Shown: one piece after another, positions 45,765 to 55,700 of the stretch
Layout: each line of letters begins with the position of its first letter
How positions within the stretch are numbered: the stretch's first letter is position 1
Translations under genes and position numbers: made by a program
Assembly: GCA_002337055.1 (NCBI GenBank)
Contig: DDFG01000005.1
Span: forward strand, 75,037 to 139,036
Direction: 5' to 3'
Source of the DNA: Betaproteobacteria bacterium UBA1934
GTDB lineage: Bacteria > Pseudomonadota > Gammaproteobacteria > Burkholderiales > Rhodocyclaceae
Length of the DNA: 64,000 nucleotides
The notes under the pieces: generated by a model
Databases searched by the model: none
What the model saw: the letters and a program-made list of their open reading frames with translations, nothing else
Told to the model about the DNA's origin: nothing

Positions 45765-48383
45765 ATGCGCAGCTTCGGTAGACTCTCCATCGGCAGCAAG
45801 CTGCGAGGCGCCATTGTCGCCACAACCGGCTTGGGGATGGCGCTCGCTTTCATGTTCTTCGTCGGGTACGAAATTTACATGCAGCGCGCCGCCAACGAAC
45901 GTGCGCTCACGCTGGTGGCCCGTGTCCTCGCCACCCACATGACCGACGAAGTCACGCGCCGCGATGTTCCCCGCCTCCGCGAAACCCTGGCGCACATCGT
46001 CAGCAGCGAGTCGGTTGTGGCCGCTCGCGTGACCGATGCGACGGGAGCCACGCTGGCAGCTTATCCGGCTGACACCCCGCAATCCGCCGACATGACCGAA
46101 AGCAGCGGTTTTCACCTGGATGGGCATGTCCGCGTGCCGATCCAGGCAGAAGGTAGGATGATCGGCGCGATCGAGCTTTCGTCGGATACCCGCGACGTCC
46201 GTCTGGGTCTGATGCTTGGGGCGGCCATCATGCTCGGGCTCTCCGCACTCGCGTTCGGCATCGCTTATCTGGTCGGAAAACGCCTTACGAGACGGATTAC
46301 CGACCCCATCCGCAGCCTGGAGCAGACCACCGGCGCCGTGGCCGCCAACGGCGATTACAGCGCGCGAGCCAGTAAATACAATGATGACGAGATCGGCCGC
46401 CTGGTCGACGATTTCAATCACATGCTGACGTTGATTCAGGACCGCGACCGCAAGCTGGTTCAGCATTCGGCCCATCTTGAAAGCAAGATCCGCGAGCGTA
46501 CCGACAAGCTGGTGCGCATCCGCGATGTCGCCCTGTCCGCCAGCCGCGCCAAGAGCCACTTTCTGGCCAATATGAGTCACGAGTTGCGAACCCCCCTGAA
46601 TGCCATCATCGGCATGACGCATCTTGCGTTGCAGTCCCGCCTGAACGTCAAACAGCGACACTACGTCACCAAGGCAAACCTGGCGGCGCAGGGATTGCTG
46701 GAAATCGTCAATGACATTCTCGATTTCTCCAAAATCGAGGCCGGCAAACTGCGTTTCGAATATATCGAATTCAAGCTGACCGACGTGTTGGGCAAGGTCG
46801 CCGACATCGTGCTGCTCAAGGTGCAGGAAAAGGGTCTGGAGATGACGATTGACCGCGGGCCGGACATTCCGGCGAGACTGGTGGGTGATCCGCTGCGGCT
46901 CGAACAGGTGCTGATCAATCTTGCCGGCAACGCCATCAAGTTCACCGAAAGCGGTGGCATTCATCTGCTCCTGCGGCGACAGCCACCTCGCGAGGAAGAC
47001 GGCCAGGATATCCGCCTGGAGTTCGCCGTGCGCGACACCGGTATCGGCATCGGAGAAGACGAGCGCGCACAGATTTTCTCCGCATTCACACAAGCTGACG
47101 AATCCACCAGTCGCAAGTACGGCGGCACAGGACTGGGACTGGCAATCTGCCAGCGCCTGGTACATATGATGGATGGCGAAATCGCGGTCGACAGCGTGGT
47201 GGGCCGGGGCAGCACCTTCCACTTCAGCGCCCGTTTCGGCGTACCGCCTGACGCCGCGGCGACCGACTACTTGCCGACCGCGAGGGAGGTGTTGTGTGGT
47301 GAAAACGCGCCGGATTCTCCGCTCGCGCCGCCTTCCGCCCGCCTGCTCCGGGATGCCCACGTACTGCTGGTGGAAGACAACCCGGTGAACCGGGAAATCG
47401 TCGAAGAGATCCTGAAGCCTTTTGGCGTCAACCTCGAGACCGCCGCCGATGGCGAACACGCGCTGGTGGCGGCTCAAGCAGGGTGGTTCGACCTCATTCT
47501 GATGGATTGCGAACTGCCCGATATCGACGGCTTTGAAACCACGCGCCGCCTGCGCGCCATGCCCGCCTACGCGGGCGTTCCGGTCGTCGCGCTCACCGCG
47601 TATGCCGACAGCGATGTGCGCGAACGCTGCATCGCCAGCGGCATGAACGACATGGTACAGAAGCCGCTCGAAAGCCCGCGCCTCTTGCGCGCCGTCGCGC
47701 GCTGGCTGGAACACGCCGGGCCGGTGGTCGTGCGACCGCGCCCACCGGTCGAGTCGCCGCCGCCACCATCGCCGAAACTTGATCACAAGGTCGCGCTCGG
47801 CCGCATTGGCGGCAGCATCGCGCTTTACCAGCGCATCCTGCGCCGTTTCCGCGATGAACATGGCGATGCACTCATCCGCCTGCGCGCCGCGCTCGCCCGC
47901 GCCGACCACACTACCGCCGAACGCATAGTTCATGCCCTTAAGGGTGTCTCTACGAGTATTGGCGCGGAAACCTTGCATGTTCTCTGTTCCCGGCTGGAAA
48001 CCGCACTGCAAAAGCACGACAACGACAACCTCGCGACCCTGATGACGGAAGCCGACGATTTGCTGGCCGGCATTCTGGCCGAAATCGCCCGTTATGCGCC
48101 CGACGCAACGGAACGAACAGTGCAACTGCCTGATACGCCTCTGGACGAAACCCGACTGGCCGAGCGGTTGGCCGAGTTGAGCCGCCTTCTCGCCGGAAAC
48201 GATCTGCAAGCCCTCACGCTGTTGCCTCCGATTGCCGACAGTGTGAACGGTTCGGCCTGGGAGACCGAGTTCCGTCATATCAACGAATTGATCGAACGCT
48301 ATCAATTCGAACGGGCGGGTAAGTTGCTCTATGTCCTGATCGAAAAAGTTCGCGCAACGCGAGGACGCGAGGACGCCGGCTGA
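45765..48383 (+). CDS. Hybrid sensor histidine kinase with HAMP, REC and HPt domains
   Basis: An 872-residue membrane kinase carrying a whole phosphorelay. TM1 (about 14-36) and TM2 (about 148-172) flank a periplasmic sensor of about 110 residues. A HAMP domain follows (about 173-228), then HisKA (FLANMSHELRTPLNAIIG, His272), HATPase (NLAGNAIKFTESG, RDTGIGIG, SRKYGGTGLGLAI), a receiver with Asp581 in LMDCELPDIDG, and an HPt domain with His723 in VHALKGVSTSIGAETL. Phosphate should run His272 to Asp581 to His723. The stop overlaps the ATG of a REC-GGDEF protein, the obvious recipient, so this is a c-di-GMP-producing module. Confidence 0.95.
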   Translation: MRSFGRLSIGSKLRGAIVATTGLGMALAFMFFVGYEIYMQRAANERALTLVARVLATHMTDEVTRRDVPRLRETLAHIVSSESVVAARVTDATGATLAAYPADTPQSADMTESSGFHLDGHVRVPIQAEGRMIGAIELSSDTRDVRLGLMLGAAIMLGLSALAFGIAYLVGKRLTRRITDPIRSLEQTTGAVAANGDYSARASKYNDDEIGRLVDDFNHMLTLIQDRDRKLVQHSAHLESKIRERTDKLVRIRDVALSASRAKSHFLANMSHELRTPLNAIIGMTHLALQSRLNVKQRHYVTKANLAAQGLLEIVNDILDFSKIEAGKLRFEYIEFKLTDVLGKVADIVLLKVQEKGLEMTIDRGPDIPARLVGDPLRLEQVLINLAGNAIKFTESGGIHLLLRRQPPREEDGQDIRLEFAVRDTGIGIGEDERAQIFSAFTQADESTSRKYGGTGLGLAICQRLVHMMDGEIAVDSVVGRGSTFHFSARFGVPPDAAATDYLPTAREVLCGENAPDSPLAPPSARLLRDAHVLLVEDNPVNREIVEEILKPFGVNLETAADGEHALVAAQAGWFDLILMDCELPDIDGFETTRRLRAMPAYAGVPVVALTAYADSDVRERCIASGMNDMVQKPLESPRLLRAVARWLEHAGPVVVRPRPPVESPPPPSPKLDHKVALGRIGGSIALYQRILRRFRDEHGDALIRLRAALARADHTTAERIVHALKGVSTSIGAETLHVLCSRLETALQKHDNDNLATLMTEADDLLAGILAEIARYAPDATERTVQLPDTPLDETRLAERLAELSRLLAGNDLQALTLLPPIADSVNGSAWETEFRHINELIERYQFERAGKLLYVLIEKVRATRGREDAG

Positions 48384-49312
48384 TGTCACCGTTTACCCCC
48401 AAACCCACGGTGCTGATCGCCGACGACGGCCCCGAAAACATCGATGTCCTTGCTGCTGCATTGGGCGATGATTATCGGATCAAAATCGCCCTAAGCGGCG
48501 ACAAGTGCGTCGAGATCGCGCAAACCGACAGCCCCGACCTGATCCTGCTCGACGCAATGATGCCGGGCATGGATGGCTACCAGGTTTGCCAGATGCTCAA
48601 AAGTCGCCCCGAAACAGCGGGAATTCCGATCATTTTTGTCACCGCTCTCGGGTCGGAGCACGACGAGGAACGCGGCCTGCGACTGGGCGCCATCGATTAC
48701 CTCGTCAAGCCGGTCAGCCAGCCGATTGTCCGCGCCCGAGTACGTAATCACATTCACCTCAAAATCAAGACTGACCTACTCGAATCGCTCGCGCTGCTCG
48801 ACGGGCTGACCAACATTCCCAACCGGCGACACTTCAATGATGCCGCCGAGGCCGAAATCAGACGCGCGCTGCGTAGCAACCGGCCGCTCACGCTCATCGT
48901 AGCCGACATCGATTTCTTCAAACTCTACAACGACGCACATGGTCACGGCGCCGGCGATCAATGTTTGCGCGAGGTCGCCGGCACCCTGGCGGGTGAGGGC
49001 GTGTTCCGACCGGGCGACCTGATCGCGCGCTACGGTGGAGAGGAGTTTGTCGCCCTGTTGCCGGACGCTGGCGCAGAGAGCGCAGCGCTACTTGCCGAAC
49101 GTTTTCGCAAAGCGATTGAGGCACGCGAAATTCCGCACGGCCACTCGACCATTTCACCCTGGGTTACCGTCAGCGTTGGCTATGCGGTGGCACATGGAGG
49201 CATTGGCACACAGCTCGACACCCTATTCGAAGCGGCCGACCGCCAGCTTTACCAAGCCAAGGCCGCCGGCCGGAACAGCGTGCGCGGCACACTGCTACCC
49301 GTTGCCCCCTGA
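48383..49312 (+). CDS. REC-GGDEF response regulator, predicted diguanylate cyclase
   Basis: A 309-residue response regulator. The receiver domain (1-130) has the acidic pair ADD, phospho-acceptor Asp57 in LLDAMMPGMDGYQ, the Thr of FVTAL and Lys of LVKPV. The GGDEF domain (about 140-305) has an intact GGEEF active site (218-222), and an RPGD I-site at 209-212, five residues upstream, so product inhibition by c-di-GMP is expected. It makes c-di-GMP from two GTP. Its start overlaps the hybrid kinase stop (TGATG), pointing to that kinase as activator. No DNA-binding domain is present. Confidence 0.95.
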   Translation: MSPFTPKPTVLIADDGPENIDVLAAALGDDYRIKIALSGDKCVEIAQTDSPDLILLDAMMPGMDGYQVCQMLKSRPETAGIPIIFVTALGSEHDEERGLRLGAIDYLVKPVSQPIVRARVRNHIHLKIKTDLLESLALLDGLTNIPNRRHFNDAAEAEIRRALRSNRPLTLIVADIDFFKLYNDAHGHGAGDQCLREVAGTLAGEGVFRPGDLIARYGGEEFVALLPDAGAESAALLAERFRKAIEAREIPHGHSTISPWVTVSVGYAVAHGGIGTQLDTLFEAADRQLYQAKAAGRNSVRGTLLPVAP

Positions 49313-49322
49313 CCGACACTGC

Positions 49323-49328
49323 TACAAT
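49323..49328 (+). promoter_or_regulatory. -10-like element just before mtnA
   Basis: TACAAT ending six bases before the mtnA ATG, with no Shine-Dalgarno between. A TTGCCC at 49302-49307 is only 15 bases upstream, so the promoter is tentative. Confidence 0.3.
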
Positions 49329-49334
49329 CGACGC

Positions 49335-50420
49335 ATGAACATCAATGGCAAGCCAACACGGACGATCTGGCCGGTCGACAATCGCAGCGCGGTCGCCATC
49401 ATCGACCAAACCGCCCTCCCCCACCTTTACCGCACGCTGACCCTGCGCAATGTCGCCGACGTGGCGCGTGCCATCCGCGACATGCAGGTGCGAGGCGCTC
49501 CGCTGATCGGCGTCGCCGCCGCTTATGGCGTTGCGCTGGCGATGTCGGCCAACCCTGGCGACACCTCACTGCACCAGGCTGTGTCTACCCTCGCGGCTAC
49601 CCGCCCCACTGCCGTCAACCTGCATTGGGCTTTGCAGCGCATGCGCGCCCACCTCGCGGCCTTGCCCAACGCCGAGCGCGTTTCGTCGGCGTGGGCGGAA
49701 GCCGGCTGCATCGCGGAAGAAGATGTCGCCTGCAATCGGGCCATCGGCGAGCACGGACTGGCCTTGCTAAAACCGCTGGCGCATGGCAAGCCACGCCTGA
49801 ACGTGATGACGCATTGCAACGCCGGCTGGCTGGCCACCGTCGATCGCGGCACGGCGTTGGCTCCCGTTTATGCCGCCTGTGAGGCCGGCCTCGACGTGCA
49901 TGTCTGGGTCTCCGAGACACGGCCACGCAACCAGGGGCTGCTCACCGCCTGGGAGCTTCGGCAGCATGGCGTGCCGCACACTGTCATTGCCGACAATGCC
50001 GCCGGCTGGCTGATGCTGCGTGGCGAGGTCGACGCCGTCATCGTCGGGGCGGACCGCGTCGCGGCCAATGGCGACGTCGCCAACAAGGTCGGCACGCTGT
50101 TGAAAGCGCTTGCCGCACAAACGGCCGCCCTGCCTTTTTTTGTCGCCGCGCCCAGCTCGACCATCGACTTCACCTGCCCGACCGGCACCGACATCCCGAT
50201 CGAATCGCGCGATGGCGAAGAACTCCGTCAGGTGGCCGGGCTCGATTCCGGTGGCGCCATGGCCCAACTGCGACAGTTGCCCGCCGGCACGCCGGTGACC
50301 AATCCGGCTTTCGACGTCACGCCGGCGGCACTGGTCAGCGCGCTCATCTGCGAGCGCGGCGCCTGCGCAGCCTCCGCCGCTGGCATTGCCACCTTGTTCC
50401 CTGAATCCCGCCATGCCTGA
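49335..50420 (+). CDS. mtnA: S-methyl-5-thioribose-1-phosphate isomerase
   Basis: A 361-residue cytoplasmic isomerase of the eIF2B-like family that turns 5-methylthioribose 1-phosphate into the ribulose form. It also accepts 5-deoxyribose 1-phosphate. Family signatures are IRDMQVRGAPLIGVAAAYG, LNVMTHCNAGWLAT, HVWVSETRPRNQG and VIVGADRVAANGDVANKVGT with the catalytic Cys and Asp. The C-terminus has PIESRDGEELRQVAG. The open frame extends 300 bases upstream over the diguanylate cyclase; ATG 49335 gives the true N-terminus. Its 3' end overlaps the next gene's start by eight bases, so they are translated together. Confidence 0.95.
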   Translation: MNINGKPTRTIWPVDNRSAVAIIDQTALPHLYRTLTLRNVADVARAIRDMQVRGAPLIGVAAAYGVALAMSANPGDTSLHQAVSTLAATRPTAVNLHWALQRMRAHLAALPNAERVSSAWAEAGCIAEEDVACNRAIGEHGLALLKPLAHGKPRLNVMTHCNAGWLATVDRGTALAPVYAACEAGLDVHVWVSETRPRNQGLLTAWELRQHGVPHTVIADNAAGWLMLRGEVDAVIVGADRVAANGDVANKVGTLLKALAAQTAALPFFVAAPSSTIDFTCPTGTDIPIESRDGEELRQVAGLDSGGAMAQLRQLPAGTPVTNPAFDVTPAALVSALICERGACAASAAGIATLFPESRHA

Positions 50421-51060
50421 CCCGCGCGCCGAACTGATTGCCACCGCCCGAGCCATGACCGCTCATGGCCTGAACAAGGGTACTGCCGGCAATCTCTCAG
50501 TCAGGCACGACGAGGGATACTTCATTACGCCAACCGGTCTGGCGTACGCCGACCTCGACCCGGACGACATTCCCTGGATGCCGCTGGCGGGCGATACGCC
50601 GCTGGGCGGACGCCAACCGTCTTCCGAGTGGCGATTCCACCGCGACCTGTATGCCGCGCGCCCGGAGGCGGGGGCGATACTGCATGCCCATTCGCCTTTC
50701 GCGGTCAGCCTGGCCTGCCTGCGGCGCGATATTCCTCCGTTTCACTACATGATTGCGCGCTTTGGCGGCGAAACGATTCGCTGCGCCGGTTACGCCACCT
50801 TCGGGACGCAAGCCTTGTCGGATGCCGCGCTGGCGGCGCTACAGGCGCGTTCAGCCTGCCTGCTGGCCAATCACGGCCTGCTGCTTTTCGCCCGCGACCT
50901 GTCGCAGGCGCTCGCCCACGGCGTCGAACTCGAAAGTCTGTGCGAGCAGTATTGGCGCGCTTGCCAACTCGGCGAGCCTGTCCTGCTCGACGCCGCCGAA
51001 ATGGCGGTCGTACTGGAAAAATTCAGACACTACGGACAGCCGGTTCAGAAGAAATCGTAA
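50413..51060 (+). CDS. Class II aldolase, FucA-like (candidate 5-methylthioribulose-1-phosphate aldolase)
   Basis: A 215-residue zinc aldolase of the class II/adducin family. It contains LNKGTAGNLSVRHDEGYFITPTGLAY, the catalytic-Glu region PSSEWRFHRDLYAARPEAGA, zinc ligands HAHS and ANHGLLLF, and FHYMIARFGGETIRCAGYATFG, which closely matches L-fuculose-phosphate aldolase. It does not carry the features of MtnB dehydratase. Overlap with mtnA implies the same pathway. In the dihydroxyacetone-phosphate shunt an Ald2-type aldolase cleaves 5-methylthioribulose 1-phosphate (or the 5-deoxy analogue) to dihydroxyacetone phosphate and an aldehyde. That role is inference from neighbourhood; fuculose phosphate is the alternative. 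Confidence 0.85.
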   Translation: MPDPRAELIATARAMTAHGLNKGTAGNLSVRHDEGYFITPTGLAYADLDPDDIPWMPLAGDTPLGGRQPSSEWRFHRDLYAARPEAGAILHAHSPFAVSLACLRRDIPPFHYMIARFGGETIRCAGYATFGTQALSDAALAALQARSACLLANHGLLLFARDLSQALAHGVELESLCEQYWRACQLGEPVLLDAAEMAVVLEKFRHYGQPVQKKS

Positions 51061-52727
51061 GCTAGCTGCATGTGCAGGCCCTTGTCCTGCCAATGATGCC
51101 CCCCGTTCGTCGCCACCGGGTGCGCCAGTCGTTTAGCGACTGCAACATCGAATCGCCACCCCAGCCAACGCATCCGCGTCGCCACGCCCGCGGACGTGAG
51201 CAACTCGGAGGCTTCACCATGATTGCGACCACGGCCGAAGTCGTAGAACGGCAAAATAGAAAGAATGCCGCCTTTGGGCCCGGTCGTCAGCAAGGGAAAT
51301 TCGACCTCGACGTTGAATATCTGCCCGGTGTCCCGCACCATCTGGTTCTCGCGGTAGCCGCGAACCGTCTGAATGCCCCCAATCGCCAATCGATCGAGCG
51401 GCAGCAGGCGTCGGTCACTGAACTGCGCCGCCCCCCGCAGATGAAGTTGTGTACCGCCCTCCGACAACTGCCGCGTCAGTTGCGTTTGCAGCAGCCATAA
51501 CCCATAGCGCTTCGCCGCCTCGGGTGCAGATGGGCCGGGCAATCCACTCATTTCTTGAAGGTTGTTGTTTGTCCACGTCAGGGTTGAACGCACTGCCAAC
51601 ACCTGCTGCTCCGTCCGATAACTGTACTCTTGCCAGAATCGACGGGCATGCGCGCGCGTCACGCCTTCGGGCTCGCCGGGCGTAAACGAAAAGGGAAGGC
51701 CCGCCAGCGTGGTCCTGTTTTCGCGCTGGACGTATTGAAGCCCGACATTGAATTTGTGACTCAGATTCTCGAAGAGAGTCTGGCCGAGACCGATTTCGCG
51801 GCTGTCGAGGACGCTCTTCAGGTTCAGGGCCTGCATCGGCTCCTCAAGAACCGACGAGCGCCCGTGATCGTACTGCGCGGCGACCCAGGTTCCCGCCGTG
51901 CCCAGGGGAGCCCGCCAGGCAATCGTCGTGCGCGGCTCGCTCCAGGTCTTCTGCGCTTCTTGCAACGTCAGTTCGAGCACGTCGCCCAGACCGGTCAGAT
52001 TACGCAGCGCACCACTTAGCCCGATTACGGAGGCGCCTATCGAGGGTGGTCGATAGTTGTTTGCAAAGGCCGACAACTGATAGGGGCGCGCCCGCTCGAC
52101 CTCGACGTCCAGAATGGCCTCGCCAGCGCTTGCCCCCGGCAGCAGGCGGGCGTTTAGCCGCTTGAACAGCGGATCGTCAAGCAACAACTGAAAGCGCTCG
52201 CGCAGGGTCTCGAGATTCAGCACGGCGCCGGTCGCTGGCGCCAGGCGGCCGCGCAGATAATCCTCATGCAAGCCTTCCATCCCGTGCAGGCGAATCTCGC
52301 CGAGCCGGCCTTCGACGATGTGCAGGGTCAGCGTGTTTCCTGCCACGGCATCGTCGGCAAAGACCGCCCCGGAATTGACGTATCCCCGTTCGATGTAGTG
52401 CCGCGTCAAGGCCAGCCTGACATCCTCGAGATCGGCAGCGTTTTGCGGTTTGCCCAAGCGGTTCGCCACCAACGAGATCAGCTCGTCGGTCGAAATCACC
52501 GTATTGCCGCGTAGTACCAATTTTTCGAGCACGATGGTATCGGGCATCGTGCGAGGCGCTCGCGGCAGATCGGCGGGATCGACTGCCGGCAGTTCAAAGG
52601 CCCGCCCTTGCATCAATATGCTCGCCGGAGCGTTTGGCTCGGCCGCCCCGCTCCAGCCAGAGCACGCCATGGCGGTCAAAACGCCCAGCATCCTGGCGTA
52701 CCGAAACGAGAATGTGCGATTCTTCAT
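51045..52727 (-). CDS. Two-partner secretion outer-membrane transporter (TpsB, ShlB/FhaC family)
   Basis: A 560-residue outer-membrane pore that secretes the neighbouring TpsA. A signal peptide (to about residue 28) is followed by a short linker and POTRA domains (about 60-215): ERGYVNSGAVFADDAVAGNTLTLHIVEGRLGEIRL and FQLLLDDPLFKRLNARLLPG. The 16-strand barrel occupies the rest. It includes the lid-loop motif RGYRENQMVRDTG and a C-terminal aromatic ending LQLAYDFF that fits Omp85 assembly. ATG 52727 overlaps the TpsA stop (ATGA) and has GGGAAG upstream; the frame opens 18 bases earlier. Last gene of the CHAT-TpsA-TpsB operon; its end overlaps the aldolase gene by 16 bases. Confidence 0.93.
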   Translation of the reverse strand: MKNRTFSFRYARMLGVLTAMACSGWSGAAEPNAPASILMQGRAFELPAVDPADLPRAPRTMPDTIVLEKLVLRGNTVISTDELISLVANRLGKPQNAADLEDVRLALTRHYIERGYVNSGAVFADDAVAGNTLTLHIVEGRLGEIRLHGMEGLHEDYLRGRLAPATGAVLNLETLRERFQLLLDDPLFKRLNARLLPGASAGEAILDVEVERARPYQLSAFANNYRPPSIGASVIGLSGALRNLTGLGDVLELTLQEAQKTWSEPRTTIAWRAPLGTAGTWVAAQYDHGRSSVLEEPMQALNLKSVLDSREIGLGQTLFENLSHKFNVGLQYVQRENRTTLAGLPFSFTPGEPEGVTRAHARRFWQEYSYRTEQQVLAVRSTLTWTNNNLQEMSGLPGPSAPEAAKRYGLWLLQTQLTRQLSEGGTQLHLRGAAQFSDRRLLPLDRLAIGGIQTVRGYRENQMVRDTGQIFNVEVEFPLLTTGPKGGILSILPFYDFGRGRNHGEASELLTSAGVATRMRWLGWRFDVAVAKRLAHPVATNGGHHWQDKGLHMQLAYDFF

Positions 52728-55700
52728 AGCTTCCCGCATGTCCATGTATGAGGACGGTTCGCGCCGCCGTTTTCAAGCAGCAGTTGGCGCACACGCTCGA
52801 CGCGCCCCAGCAACTCGTCATCCAGCACGCTGCCGCCCGGAACCGGGTAGTAGCCGCGTCCGCTCCAGGCCAGCGAACTTCCGTCCGGCGTCCGGCAGGG
52901 ATTCCGGCCCAGGCCGCCGGGGTCGAGCGTCCGGGTCGTCAGACTGGCAAGGCTGCCCGAGAGGTCGAGGGTCGGCGCACTGACCGTCACCCGCCCGCTG
53001 ACCCCGGTCGGCGCGGCCGCCTGAATCACGTTGAATCCGTACACTCCGGGCGAAAACCGATACGGCACCCGACCGCCCACGTAAAGCGTCGAGGCACTGG
53101 GCAGCAAGGTCGCCACGTCGATCCCGACATTGCCACCGCTCGCATTCGCGGCGGCGGTATTGGCTTGAATGAACCCGGTATTCATCGCCAGCGCCTGCGT
53201 CGCCACGCGGATGTCGCCACCGTTTCCACGCAACCCCAGCACAGAAGTCGTGATCTGGGCGTCGTTCAGTTCCAGCAGGCGACCGCCCTGAATGCTGATC
53301 GCCCCGCCATTGCCGTCGTTCGCGCTGGTTGTGACGCTGCCGCCATTCAACACCAGGCGATTGGCAAAATCGATCCGCACGTCACCCGCCGCGACGTTTC
53401 CACTGGCGGCGGTGGTGATCCGACCACCTTCCAGCCGGATATCCGGCGCGCTCACGAACAGCGTCGTTGAAGTCAAACGGGAGGGATCGGCGACGGTCGC
53501 ATCGTTCCGCAGCGACAATTCGCCTCCGTTCGACACGACCAGACCGCGTGACGCATTCACCGTCACCTGGCCGATCTGGCCCGACGATCCCGTTGCGGCG
53601 ATCGCATTGATCCCGCTGGCGGCACCGTTGGCAAAACCATCGACCCACACATCGGCGGCATCTACCCTGACTGTGCCGGCCACGCCGCCGCCATAGGTTG
53701 AGGAATCGATTCGCCCCCCGCCCAACAACTTCAAGTCGCCCGCGACCGTCACCTCGACGTTACCAGCGTTGCCGCTGCTACCTGTGGTTGCGCGGCTCGA
53801 GATCACGGATCGATCAGTTGAGCCGTCGACGACCAGCGAACCGGCCCGAATCGATACCGCGCCGGCATCGCCATCGCCCAAAGTGGCCGACGCGATGGTG
53901 CCGCCATTACGCACCGTGAGATCTCCGCCGACCTTCACGCTGACCGTGCCGGCGCGGCCATCCGAATACGCGGATGAACTGATCGTCGCCTGGTTGGTCA
54001 CCAACAGACTGCCGGTGGCGGATACGTCCACAGTGCCGCCATTGCCCAACAGGCTCGTATCGTTCCAGCGACTGGCGCTGAGAATACCGCTGGGGAAGGC
54101 CGTCTCGCCGCCGCTCAGTACGATGTTATCGCCGGCGACAACCACCTTGCCGGCATTGCCAAGGCCGTAGGTATCGCTCGAAATGGCCGCCCCGAGCGAG
54201 GGATTTTCGCTGCCGACGCGGATACTGGGCGCCGTGACGAACACCGAGCCGGCCTGACCGCCGGCGTATGTATCGGAGGAGACGAATCCGCCGTCGCGGA
54301 GTTCAACACTCGTTCGCGCGCTGATCTGGATCGCGCCGGCTTGTCCCTCGCCCAACGAATCGCTCTCGATCCATGCAAGGCTTTCCGACGCCCCCTTGCT
54401 GAGCGTCACTCGGTCGGCACCTATTGAAATGCTACCGGCGTTCCCACGATCAGTCGTATTGGAGCGGATTCGCCCTCCCGCCCCGACGTTCAGTTCACCG
54501 CCGACCTGAATGCCGATGTCGCCCGCGTCACCAGTTCCCGCAGCCGAAGAGGAGATCGTCCCGCCCTGATCGAGGCTCAATCGTCCTCCTGTCGTGACGC
54601 TGACTTCGCCACCTTTGCCCGATGCCGAGGTGTCCGACCGAATGTAGCCGTGCTGATTGAGCGTCGCATCGCCCGCGACCGCAACGACGACCCTGCCGGC
54701 ATTGCCGGTCGCCCCGAAGGCGCTGGAGCTTTCAATCCCGGCCAGGCCGATCGAACCGCCGTCGATGCTCAGTTGCCCCGCTTTGACCGTTACTGAGCCC
54801 GCGTTGCCCACCGATGACGTCGACGATGTGATCAAGCCGATGTCGGCGATGCGCAACGCACCCGCCACCTCGATTCCAATATCGCCGCCATGGCCGAGGC
54901 TGCTGAAAGTTGCCTCCGAACTGATCTGGGTGAGCCCGGCCTGGCTGCCCTGGCCGTCGATGGTCAGCGCACCGGATTTGAACGCGATCCTGCCAGCATT
55001 GCCTTCGCCCCAGGTACTCGTCGATATCTGGCCGGATCGCAGAAGCGCCGCGTCGCCGGCTACGGAAATATCCAGAAGACCGGCGTTGCCCGTTCCCAGA
55101 AAATCCGAAGTGCTGAAAATGCCCGTCGAGCCATCATAACCCCGACCGTCGATCAACAGTTTCGCCGCACCCAGGCGAACGTTGCCGGCCTGACCGGCGG
55201 CATTCGTGCTGGTCAGTATCTTGCCGCCATAGAGCAGATTCACCGCCCCTCTGGCCGTGATGTCAACCGTGCCTGCATTCCCTTCGCTGTCCTCGAACGC
55301 CTGACTGGAAATCTGCGTCTGACGACCCGGCAGACTGCCGGTGGAATCCACCCGCACGTTCTCGGCCACGATGCCGATACTGCCGGCGTTGCCTTTCGCA
55401 TACGCGTTCGAGGCCACGATGCTGCCGGAAAGAACGTCGAGATTGCCGCCGACATTCATGCCGATATCGCCTGCCCGACCCAAGCCAAAGCTGTCACTGG
55501 AAACCTGGCTGTTGTTGGTCAACGAGACGGACCCGCTCGTCGTGATTTGCAGTACCCCCGCCCCGCCGTCATAGGTGCGATTCGTGATGCGCGCTCCGAG
55601 CGCATTGCCGCTGCCATCCAGGGTCAGTTGCCCGGTGTTGACCGTCAGATTCCCCGCCTTGCCCAGACCGTAGGCATCCGCAACGATCATGCCGCCACCG

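Noticed and set aside
45633..48389. 918-codon minus-strand frame over the hybrid kinase
   Set aside because: Antisense to clear kinase, REC and HPt motifs, with no recognisable domain of its own.
50413..51060. MtnB methylthioribulose-1-phosphate dehydratase
   Set aside because: Motifs match L-fuculose-phosphate aldolase far better, including PSSEWRFH and HYMIA.
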